Positions 11,386-19,474 of a DNA stretch of 64,000 nucleotides are shown here, piece after piece. This DNA is from Hyaloraphidium curvatum (Eukaryota > Monoblepharomycota > Hyaloraphidiomycetes > Hyaloraphidiales > Hyaloraphidiaceae), in assembly GCA_025558095.1 (NCBI GenBank), contig JAIVFI010000039.1, forward strand, positions 372,001 to 436,000, written 5' to 3'. The notes below the pieces were generated by a model that worked only from the letters and a program-made list of their open reading frames with translations, was not told the DNA's origin and made no database searches. The translations under genes and the position numbers were made by a program. Every line of letters begins with the position of its first letter. The first letter of the stretch is position 1.

Positions 11386-12569
11386 ACATCATCGCTTCCA
11401 GGGATTTCGGAAGCCGCCTTGGCCACCTGCGGCAGCCGGCCACTTCCGGGTCCGGACCGGCCGCCGGGAAATCGGCGTTTCCAGGTCGCGGGCGGTGGCC
11501 AATCCCCACCCCGCCGGTGCCGCTCCGGAAACGCCCGCGTCGGGTCCCGACCGACCTTGCCGGCCGTCCGACGGGTGGCCGCCGCAGGGGGAAGGGCGGC
11601 GGTGTCGGGGGGGAAATGCGGCGAGTCTGGCCGGCTTGCTCGGATGTGGCGGCTGGTGGGTCGGGGCCGCCCGCCCGCTTGCCGCAGGGGGGACGGCGGG
11701 CGGGAAGCCGCGTCGGGCATTGCGGCGTCGCCGTTTCCGCGTCCGTCGAGGCCCGTCGTAGTTTCTGCCTGCCGACGGGAGGAGGCGAGGGGATGGGGGG
11801 CGGGCGGTGCAGGGGTGCACAGCGCTGACCAATCGTCGGGGTTGCGGAGCCCGCCCCGCCTTCCCGGGCGGATTCCCGGCGGTTTTCGGGCGCGGATGGG
11901 CGGATGGGGGCGGTCGGAATCCGTTCGTGTGGTCGGTGGGGGGCGGCGGGGGTCGGGGAGCGGCACGGGGTCTGGGTGGGGCGGCCGATCCGTGGGGGTC
12001 CCGGGGGCGAGAGATCGGCCGGCTCCCTCTCCGCTGGGGGGACGACGGACGCGAATCGACGGCCGGTAAGTCTTCCGCCCGTGTGGATGGAGCGCCGGGT
12101 GCCTTCCGGGACCGGCGCGTGGCGCGAGCGGTGGGATTGCGACGGGCGGTTCAGGTCCCTTCGGGCGGTCGACGGCCCAGGGCAATCTGATTTTGGCGGC
12201 GGGTGCGCGAGGTCCGACTCTGGCCGAGGCGGACGGGCGGAGCACGGGGCGGAAAGTGCTGATAATATAGCCGTGGATTGCTGCGCGGGCGACGGTCGGT
12301 GTTGCGGGGCGCAGGAGGGCGCAAGGGCGCCGCGAGGACTATCGGCGAAAAGGTTCCTGTGGCGAGGGGTGCGGCAGGCCGGGAAGCGCGGCGGCCGACG
12401 GGCGAGGACGGCCGGAGTAACACATACGGAGCGTCTAAGGGGTTTCCAGGCGGTTGCCGGGCGGGCCGGCCCCCTTTGCGGTCCGGTGTGCGCGCGAGTG
12501 AGAGCGGAAACTCTGCGCGGCGGCGGGGCGAGGCTTCACCTATATCCCGCAACCTCGCCGCACCCCGCG
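11386..12569. other. 1.2-kb GC-rich intergenic region upstream of the Zn2Cys6 gene
   Basis: Several long open frames exist, including one running in frame into the next gene from 11904. Their translations are Arg/Gly-rich and composition-driven, with no recognisable domain. I read the stretch as promoter and 5' leader. An AT-rich patch at 12258-12270 (GATAATATAG) and TATATC at 12540 precede the ATG at 12570. Confidence 0.45.
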
Positions 12570-14168
12570 ATGGCCGGCGACGGGCCCTCCGGCGGCGGCG
12601 ACGAGCGCGGGTACGCCGGCGTCACCGCGCTGCTGGCGGCGGCGGGCGCGGACGCGGCGGGCGGCGCGCGGCCGGCGGAGCGCGCGCCGCCGCTGTCCTT
12701 CCCGGCCGGCGCCACGCTGTTCCCGCCCGGCGGCGGCGCGCCCCCGCCGATGGCTCCGCACGGTGCGCCCTCGCCCGGCCAGCCGGGGCCGCCGCCCGCG
12801 GGGCCGCCGCCCTCGGGCCCCCCGCCCGGCTGGCGCCCGTACCCGCCGTATCCCCCGCCGCAGCCCGCCCCGCCCGGCCAGCTGCCGCAGATGGGCCAGC
12901 TGCCGCAGATGGGCCAGCCCGGCCAGCCCCGCGCTCCCGCCTTCCCGCCGTTCGCGCCGTCGATGGCCCCGTACCCGCACCACATGTACGGCCACCCGCA
13001 CCCGCACGCCTACCACCCGTACCCGCACCCGCCGCAGGGCTACCCCGCACACCCCCTGCAGGGCCCGGGCCCCCGCTGGCACGACCCGCCCGCCGCACCG
13101 CGCACGGAGCCGCAGCAGGCAAACCCGCCCTCGGGCCTGCCCTCGCCGCTGCCCAGCGCCGCGACAGACGGCTCCGTGTCGCGCCAGGCGTCGGACGAGG
13201 GCCAGCTGGCGCACGTCGCGAGGCGCGAGGGGACGGCGAGCCCGCTCCCTGATGCCGCCAAGGCGGATGCGTGGAAGGAGGACGCGCACAGGGCGGACGC
13301 GTGGAAGGCGGATGCGCGCAAGGCAGACGCGTGGAGGGAGGACTGGAAGCAGGGGGGTGGCGACGGCGGCGAGCACAAGCGGGAGGATGCAAAGGTGGAT
13401 GGCACCAAGGCGGAGGGAAAGCACGAGGAGGGCACCAAGCACGAGGAGGACAAGCAGGAGGAGGAGGACAAGCACGAGGGCAGCAAGCACGACGGCAGCG
13501 AATCCGAGGACGGCTCGGCCTCGGCCCCGCACACGCCCGGCAGGCCGCTCCTCCCCCCGGCCCCCACCGACCCCGCCCTTTCCCCCAAGCCCCCCGCCCC
13601 CGGCTCCGCCGCCGGCCCCCCTCCCACCGACATCCCCGGCTACCCCCCCGCCCAGCACCCTCCGGGCTACCCCCCGACCAGCCTGCCCCCCCTCTCGGAC
13701 CTCCCCCAAGCCGCCGCCTACCCGCCCTACGGCTACCCACCCGGCTTCCCCGGCTACCCCCCCGGCTACCCGTACGACCCCTCCCGCCCCTTCTACCCCC
13801 CCCAGGCCTACGGCTACCCCCCGCCCCCCGGGGCCTACTACTACCCCCCGCCGCAGGGCTTCTACCCCTACCCGTACCCCCCACCCGGCGCCGTCCCCGC
13901 GGGCGCGCCGGGCCAGCCGCCGTCGATGCTCCGCCGCCCCGAAGACGCCGCCACCGAACCGGCGCGCGAGTACCGCACCAGCTGCGAGTACTGCACCCTC
14001 CGCCGCCGGAAGTGCATCTCGGACGGGCACCCCCCCGCGCCGTGCATGCGGTGCAAGAGGGACGGGCTCGTGTGCGTCTACCTGCGGGTGAAGAAGAGGG
14101 GGCCGAAAGCAAAGGCCGCGCTGAGGGCGGAGCAGGCGGCGGCGATGGCGAGGGCGAGCGGGGCGTGA
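12570..14168 (+). CDS. Zn(II)2Cys6 transcription factor, Pro/His/Tyr-rich, C-terminal zinc cluster
   Basis: Single exon, 532 aa. The cluster is at the extreme C-terminus: Cys 472, 475, 482, 492, 495 and 502 (C-x2-C-x6-C-x9-C-x2-C-x6-C), with the core CEYCTLRRRKC. It is followed by a basic linker VKKRGPKAKA. This is the fungal binuclear cluster that binds DNA as in Gal4. Most family members place it near the N-terminus. Ahead of it come a Pro/Gly-rich region (residues 60-200), a charged stretch built from repeats of K-A-D-A-W-(K/R)-E-D (about residues 230-265), a Lys/Glu/His-rich segment, then PPGYPPG-type repeats rich in Tyr (residues 350-460). No fungal-specific 'middle homology' domain is visible. 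It is likely a nuclear regulator whose low-complexity region may phase-separate; targets are unknown. Confidence 0.85.
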   Translation: MAGDGPSGGGDERGYAGVTALLAAAGADAAGGARPAERAPPLSFPAGATLFPPGGGAPPPMAPHGAPSPGQPGPPPAGPPPSGPPPGWRPYPPYPPPQPAPPGQLPQMGQLPQMGQPGQPRAPAFPPFAPSMAPYPHHMYGHPHPHAYHPYPHPPQGYPAHPLQGPGPRWHDPPAAPRTEPQQANPPSGLPSPLPSAATDGSVSRQASDEGQLAHVARREGTASPLPDAAKADAWKEDAHRADAWKADARKADAWREDWKQGGGDGGEHKREDAKVDGTKAEGKHEEGTKHEEDKQEEEDKHEGSKHDGSESEDGSASAPHTPGRPLLPPAPTDPALSPKPPAPGSAAGPPPTDIPGYPPAQHPPGYPPTSLPPLSDLPQAAAYPPYGYPPGFPGYPPGYPYDPSRPFYPPQAYGYPPPPGAYYYPPPQGFYPYPYPPPGAVPAGAPGQPPSMLRRPEDAATEPAREYRTSCEYCTLRRRKCISDGHPPAPCMRCKRDGLVCVYLRVKKRGPKAKAALRAEQAAAMARASGA

Positions 14169-14302
14169 TTGCCGGGAGGCGGACGGGATGGAGAGAGGGG
14201 GAAAAACGGGGCCCGCGGAGGCGGGGTGAGAAAGCGCCGTGTACAGGTTTGGCGCGGGAGATACGACACCATCTTCACCACCCCCGACCGACCCGGAAAG
14301 CG

Positions 14303-15277
14303 CTACGCCTTGGGCGTGCCCCTGCTCCCCATCGCCGACATCTGCACCGTCTGGTTCGCCACCGCGAGCAGCCTCCCCCCCCGGCCCTCCCAGAGCCGCA
14401 CGCGGATGGTGCCCGTGCCGGGCATCCCCGCCGGGCCGGGCGAGACGGACTCCATCTCGTCCGCGCAGATCAGCGAGCTGCAGCCGGGAGAGGGGTGCGA
14501 AATGAACTGCAGGTTGATCGACAGGGTCGTCGGGCGCGTGCGCGGGCGGCCGGCGCGCACGTCGGCGCGGTCCATCAGGATGGCGTTGGCGGGGAGCTGG
14601 TCCGAAAAGTACGCGAGCGAGAGGAAATCGACGGCCCGCCCGTCCCTGAAATGCATTCGGTAGGGAAGGCTGCCCGCGCGCATCGGGTCCGCGGAGGCGT
14701 CGAAGGCGCGCGCGGCGGAGGGGTCCGCGAGCCGCTCCACGTTCGAGAGGATCGCGGGGGCGCCCTCGGGAGGCCGCGTGCGGTACGCCATCCTCTCGGC
14801 GACGAAGGGCAGGTTGTAAGTCGACACGCATTCGTCGGCCGGCGGCATGTAAGGCGGCTCCATGCCGGGCGAGCGGAGCTGCCGCGGTTCCGCACGGGCA
14901 AGGGCGCCGAACGTCGCGCGGCCGACGATCAGCGGCCGCCCCGCTGACGAGTACATGCGGAGCAGGAAGACCGCCACGTTCCGCCCCCTTTTGACGTCCT
15001 CGACCTCGATCCGGATCTCGTCCCCGGGCCGCGCGGGCGCGAGGAAGTCGAACCCCGCCGCCAGCGGATCCCCGGCACACCCGGCGTGGAGGAGGAGGCA
15101 CCGCATCGCCACCGCGAGCATGTGGTTCCCCGGTACCCTGCCGTTCGTGCGGGCGTAGCCTTCCGGGAGAAGGGAGGCAAAGTGCGACAAGGAGGGGGGG
15201 GAGGGGAGGCGGCGGACGGCGGTGGACGCGTCAAACACGGAGAGGGGGGGCGTCGGGCCGTCGGGTGGGGGATCCAT
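14303..15277 (-). CDS. thioesterase-like (double hot-dog) protein
   Basis: Intronless, 324 aa from the ATG at 15277; an in-frame upstream ATG at 15403 is possible. The N-terminal half has the hot-dog pattern seen in TesB/4HBT_3-type acyl-CoA thioesterases: GRVPGNHMLAVAMRCLLLH, then FDFLAPARPGDEIRIEVEDV and NVAVFLLRMYSS. The second half repeats the fold: FLSLAYFSDQLPANAILMD, then TLSINLQFISHP and RLLAVANQTVQMS. These proteins hydrolyse acyl-CoA thioesters. The absence of a C-terminal SKL argues against peroxisomal import, although it ends in PKA. The exact acyl substrate is unknown. It faces the Zn2Cys6 gene tail to tail, 134 bp apart. Confidence 0.75.
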   Translation of the reverse strand: MDPPPDGPTPPLSVFDASTAVRRLPSPPSLSHFASLLPEGYARTNGRVPGNHMLAVAMRCLLLHAGCAGDPLAAGFDFLAPARPGDEIRIEVEDVKRGRNVAVFLLRMYSSAGRPLIVGRATFGALARAEPRQLRSPGMEPPYMPPADECVSTYNLPFVAERMAYRTRPPEGAPAILSNVERLADPSAARAFDASADPMRAGSLPYRMHFRDGRAVDFLSLAYFSDQLPANAILMDRADVRAGRPRTRPTTLSINLQFISHPSPGCSSLICADEMESVSPGPAGMPGTGTIRVRLWEGRGGRLLAVANQTVQMSAMGSRGTPKA

Positions 15278-15883
15278 GGTGCGAAGAGCGCAGAACGCGC
15301 GCGTGGAGGGAGGGAAGGGCCGGCGCGTTGGCGGTGGCAAGTCGATCGCGTGTCCTGTGCTTAGGCCCGTCCTTGGTGCCATGGATGAGGAAACATCGAG
15401 CAAACGAGCTGCAAAAGAGCTTCGAACGAGGCGAGTCGGCCGGCGAAAGGCTCGCTGCATCCCAGGTTGTGCGCGCCATCTCATCGGGCGAGGGACCGGG
15501 CCGCCGCCCGCTTTGTCCAGATCACCAGGCGGCGGAACGGATCCGGGTTCTTGATCGTCGGCGCAGCTCCAAAGATGCTTTTCCGCTGGCAGGAACGATC
15601 CTCCGCCCGCCGTTTGCTTGCTCCATCGGCAGAGGGAACAACCCGCCGTCCGCCGGCAGACCGCCCACCATCCATCCCGCCCGGCGCCCATTCCCCATAG
15701 CCACGCCGCCGGCATTTAGTACATCCCCCAGCTTTTCGGCCCGGCATCCCGCTAAAGGGCCCGGGGGCGGCGAAACCACCAACCCCCGACCGACCCGCTG
15801 CTTACGCGTCCCGCCCGCCTCCCCCGCCGCCGTTTTCCCCTCCCCCTCTCGCACAACGAATCCCCCTCCTCCCACGCGCAGCG
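15278..15883. promoter_or_regulatory. divergent intergenic region with pyrimidine-rich leader
   Basis: It separates the divergent starts at 15277 and 15884. A long CT-rich stretch (about 15795-15880) directly precedes the plus-strand ATG, a common feature of fungal core promoters and leaders. No gene was recognised. Confidence 0.4.
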
Positions 15884-16687
15884 ATGTTCTCCCTCACCCA
15901 GCGCGCCGCCGTGCACCCTCCCCCCGCGCTCGTTCTCGCGCACGCCCCGAAGGCGGACGACAGCGTGCCCTATTTCGCATTCGGGAGCAACATGGCGCCC
16001 TCCGTCCTCACGGGGCGGCGGGGCTGCAACCCGCTCGTTTCCCGGGCCGCGCGGGCGCCGGGGTGGTGCCTGACCTTCGGACTGGCCGCCGTGCCGTACC
16101 TCGAGCCGGGGATGGGCACCATCCTCCGCCGCGGGGACCCGGGGACGGACGGCCGCCCCGAGGCCGTGGGCGTCGTGCACATGCTGAGCAGGAGCGACTT
16201 CATGAGGGTGCTGATCACCGAAGGCGCGCCCGACGGCGGCGAGTCCGAAGGCTCGGGCTACCTGCTCATCGAGGTCGAAGTGGACTATTTGGACGGGGAG
16301 GCCCCGAAGAGGGGCAAGGCGCTCACGCTCACGACGAAATCGGACCGGCTGAGGCCGAACGCGCTGCCGAGCAGGCGATACCTGAACCTGCTGCTCGACG
16401 GGGCAAAGCACCACGCGCTCCCCGCGGACTACACCTCGTGGCTCGAATCCCACGACCACTTCCGCCCCACGGCCGCGAAAAAGGCCGCTCGCGTGGTCTT
16501 CATGGCCTTCTTCCTGACGGTCGGCCTGCCGATCTTCTTTTTCTCGCGGCTGCTGGACGGTTTGTTCTCGCCGGGCTCGTTGCCCGTCCGCGCGGCCAAG
16601 CGCGCCCAAAGCATGGCGTGGGGAATGGCTGCGGGGATGGAGGGGTGGGTGGGGATGGTGGCGGGGAGCGGATGGCACAATGGGTGA
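15884..16687 (+). CDS. gamma-glutamylcyclotransferase-like protein with C-terminal membrane segment
   Basis: Intronless, 267 aa. The substrate-loop motif YFAFGSNM (residues 30-37) and a Glu at position 113 (VLITEG), placed as the catalytic acid, mark the GGCT/BtrG-like fold. Fungal relatives include enzymes acting on gamma-glutamyl groups of glutathione conjugates, as in gliotoxin pathways. After the domain, residues 205-228 (VVFMAFFLTVGLPIFFFSRL) form one convincing TM helix, followed by an amphipathic tail rich in Met/Gly. That anchor is unusual for the family and would tether the enzyme to a membrane with its active site cytosolic. There is no biosynthetic cluster around it, so a glutathione-turnover role is the safest inference. 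Confidence 0.8.
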   Translation: MFSLTQRAAVHPPPALVLAHAPKADDSVPYFAFGSNMAPSVLTGRRGCNPLVSRAARAPGWCLTFGLAAVPYLEPGMGTILRRGDPGTDGRPEAVGVVHMLSRSDFMRVLITEGAPDGGESEGSGYLLIEVEVDYLDGEAPKRGKALTLTTKSDRLRPNALPSRRYLNLLLDGAKHHALPADYTSWLESHDHFRPTAAKKAARVVFMAFFLTVGLPIFFFSRLLDGLFSPGSLPVRAAKRAQSMAWGMAAGMEGWVGMVAGSGWHNG

Positions 16688-17354
16688 CTTGATTTAGCGC
16701 GGAGGGCCGCCTAAGCTATGTTCGCACGAGATCGGGGCGGGAGAGTGGAGCGTTGGAGGTCGTGCCCGCAGAAACGTGCAAATCGATCCTTTCCCATCTG
16801 TATCCCGCCGCCTCCGAAGATCCTGCACGAGCACGATCCGTCCATTTGGGCTGCCCCCCGGCACAAGATCGCGATTGCAGGCGCCACCGATCGACCCCGG
16901 TTCAAAGCCTCGTCCTTCAGGCGGCCTTCCTTGCAACCCAGAGTGTTCACACGGTGGGCTGGCAATCCGATGCTGCCCGCGTCCGATCCGATTCCGGGAG
17001 CACCCTCAAGCGCGCTCCCCGCATGGATGCGCCCTGGCGAAATGGACGCCCGTCCCATCTCACCCCCGGTCGAACCAGCCCCGGTTCCGGGCGCATCAGG
17101 GTCCCGTGACCGACTCGCTCGAGGAACGCGACCAGAGACCTGCCCGATGAAGCAAGAATGCTGGCCCCGTGGGTGCCCGCACGACATATCGCCGTCCGCC
17201 GCCGCCCACCGGCCGCCTACACAGCGAACGTCCCCGCCGCGCGGTCTTCCTCCAGGGCTCGCCCTCCGTTCCGCCGCGGCACCTTCCCCGCCCCTCCGGA
17301 GTGTAATATAATGCCATTGCGCATTTGATAAGCCGTTCCGGCTTCGGGCATGAA
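16688..17354. other. intergenic, 3' flanks of two convergent genes
   Basis: No coding feature is recognisable. An AT-rich TAATATAAT patch at about 17302 is the only compositional landmark. Confidence 0.4.
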
Positions 17355-18329
17355 TCAGATTCGCGGAGGACCTACAGCTTTCCGCGCGCCGGCAACGCCG
17401 ATCCCTTCTACCGCACATCCCACCGCATCGGATCTATCAAATTTTCGAGAACGCTCTAGTTTGAGAGCCCGAGGCCGCCGCGAGGCACGAGTCGCGGCGG
17501 CGTAAGCGACCGGGGGGTTCAAAGCCTCCTCCCGCTCGGCCGCCCGACTTCCTTGCATCCCCGAGCGCGGCCCTCGCACATCACTCCGCCAATCCACATC
17601 TGTTTGCTTGCCCGAAGCATTCTCCGTGCCTAGCTCGGAGGAATGCGCCCCACTGCAACGGGGCGCCCGTCCCGACCAGGGGTCCTCCAGCCAATGGGGT
17701 TCCCTCGGCCATTCCAGGTTCCATCGGGGCCCCGGGACCGATTCGCTTCCCGAAGAGCGCCACAGGTCCGACGCATCGTGCTCCGTGAGCACCCACGGTG
17801 CCGAGGCCACCAGCTGGTGCCACCTCGCGAACACGGCGAACGCGTGGCTGCCAAAGTCCGCCGACGGTGGCGACGGCCCCAGCTTGCCGGCGCCGGGATC
17901 GAGGTTGTAGGACGAGCGGAAGCTCCCGAGCAGCGGGCCGACGATGAAGTACGAGACCAGGAGCACGGAGCTCGCGATGCCGCAGCCCAGGGCGCGCGGG
18001 GAGAAGCGCCCGCCGCCGAACACCGCCGGGGCGGGGGACAGGGCGACCGCGACGGCGGCCCACGAGGCGAACCGCAAAAGCACGCGGGCGTTGAGCGGCG
18101 CCAGCAGCACCTGCAGCCGCAGCCAGAAGCCCAGGTGGCCGCTCAGCGCCGACACGGCTTTCTGCAGCGCGGCGCGCGTCAGCGGGTCGCCCGAGCGCAT
18201 CTCCGCCGCGGGGTCCGCGGCCGGCGGCAGCAGGCCGGACTCGACAACGGCGGACGGTTGCAGGGCGCCCGGGACGAGGGCGAGCCACTCGCGGCCCGAG
18301 AAGTCGGCGAGCCGGTCGGCGGGCTCCAT
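17355..18329 (-). pseudogene. truncated member of the multi-pass membrane family
   Basis: The first 190 residues carry every N-terminal hallmark of the neighbouring full-length genes: F-S-G-R-E-W-L-A-L-V-P, then GDPLTRAALQKAVSAL, two hydrophobic helices, and F-A-V-F-A-R-W-H-Q-L-V. After a short remnant of the Cys-containing loop (EDPWSGRAPRC) the homology ends. The remaining 100 residues are basic and low-complexity. The last five TM helices and the conserved C-terminus are missing. It is open for 324 codons, so a shortened protein could still be made, but I regard it as a gene broken in its 3' half. A reverse-transcriptase remnant starts 45 bp upstream of its ATG. Confidence 0.65.
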
Positions 18330-18374
18330 TGTCCTCGTCCGCGGTCCGGTGGAACCGGCCGTCTGGGTGATGTG

Positions 18375-18566
18375 CGAACGATCCAGGCTCTGCTGGAGCT
18401 AGACCCAGAGCTAGACCCAGAGCTGGTGGTGCTCAAGTTGGACTTGCAGAACGCCTTCAACTGCCTTCCCCGGCGCCTGGTCTTCCGCTGGGTCCGCCAG
18501 TTCCCCGCGCTGATCCCCTTCTTCCGCACGTTCTACGGGGGACCGTGCCGGATCGTCCTACCATGA
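18375..18566 (+). mobile_element. reverse-transcriptase fragment (retrotransposon remnant)
   Basis: In the plus frame ending at TGA 18564-18566 the text reads VVLKLDLQNAFNCLPRRLVF and continues with F-P-A-L-I-P-F-F-R-T-F-Y-G. The K-L-D-L-x-N-A-F-N core is the finger/palm motif of reverse transcriptases of non-LTR type (the D is the first catalytic aspartate). Only about 60 codons survive. No YxDD motif, endonuclease or terminal repeat follows. Just upstream is a small in-frame duplication (LELDPELDPEL). It sits between the two damaged copies of the membrane-protein family. Confidence 0.7.
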
Positions 18567-18639
18567 CGTCCTGGGGAAGGCCGTCTTCTATGCTGTCTCG
18601 GCATATGGTCCCCTGCGCCGGCCCTGCCCCCCGTTGGGG

Positions 18640-19190
18640 TGAAGTTCTTGAAGGTCCCCAGCCACGCGGTCGCCACCACGACGAAGGCGAGCTCGGAGAG
18701 GACGACGACCGCGGTGGCGAGGGACCACAGGCCCGTGCAGCGCGATCCGCGAGGCCCACGGGACCGCAGCGAGGTGCACGTTAAGAAGGAAAAGAAGGAA
18801 CGCGCTGCGGCGGGCGCACTCGCGGAGCAGGGTACGCCGGTCGAGGCCGGGGCGGGCCGTGCCGGGCCGTTGCCGCGGACGAGCGTGCCGGAGCCACGGG
18901 GCGCCGGCGGCGTCGGGACGATGGCGAGCCATTCCGCCTCGGTGAAATCGGCGAGCTCCGAGCCGCCGTCCTTGTCGCCCATCGTCGGAAGGCGGCGCGT
19001 TGACGGTGGACCTTTCCGGCAGAAAATGGGGGCGACGGACCCGCGATCCCCTCGCTGCCCGCCGTGCGAGGCAAAGAGGAAGCACCCCGCCCGCAACAAC
19101 CACGGGGTCCTTCGCGACTTGCTCCTTTGCTCCGCCAAACTGTTCCGAGGCGCTGCGGCGAACCGCACGGCACGGAACAGGAAATCCAAT
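18640..19190 (-). pseudogene. pseudogene copy of the 21570-23114 membrane-protein gene and its upstream flank
   Basis: From the ATG at 18982 the minus strand reads MGDKDGGSELADFTEAEWLA, nearly the start of the gene at 23114 (MGDKDGPPELADFTEAEWLA). It then loses frame: the text GLDRRTLLRE and FLLFLLNVHLAAVPWASRI continues in another frame. An internal deletion joins S-E-L-A-F directly to A-W-L-G-T-F-K-N-F, removing TM2. Homology stops soon after. Similarity also extends about 200 bp upstream of the start: 18983-19190 resembles 23115-23320, including CGGCGAACCGCACGGCACGG. So promoter and gene were copied together and then decayed. Confidence 0.85.
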
Positions 19191-19474
19191 CGCGCCTGCA
19201 TGTTCTTGTCACGCTCCGCGAAACCCGGAAGCGGTGGTTGCTCGCGATCAAGACCCCCACAACCGGGCTCTTGGCATCGCGCCCCCGCTGCAACAATGGC
19301 TTCAGCGGCGCACTGAAGCCGCCGCTGTCGACGTTCCGGCCCCTGCGCATCGTGCGGAGCGCCAAGGTCGGAGACCAGCGAGTTTCCCCGGTTGAGCGCA
19401 AGGCAGCCATCGAAGAATCCGGAACGGGACAAGGGATGCTTCTTGTATTGGCCAACCATGGTTGCTACGAGCCC

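Noticed and set aside
9827-11509. Long minus-strand open frames opposite the Gly-repeat gene
   Set aside because: They arise from the same 60-bp repeat and Gly-codon runs read backwards; no start context or domain.
11904-12569. In-frame N-terminal extension of the Zn2Cys6 protein
   Set aside because: Translation is low-complexity and unlike the downstream protein; the ATG at 12570 follows a TATATC element and a typical leader.
12540-15101. Very long open frame on the minus strand (over 850 codons) opposite the Zn2Cys6 gene
   Set aside because: Its translation is Arg/Gly/Ala bias mirroring GC-rich codons on the other strand; no domain appears, and the plus strand carries a real zinc cluster.
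16718-17311. Possible gene between the GGCT gene and the truncated membrane gene
   Set aside because: About 200 open codons without domain, signal or conserved text; similar random frames occur on both strands.
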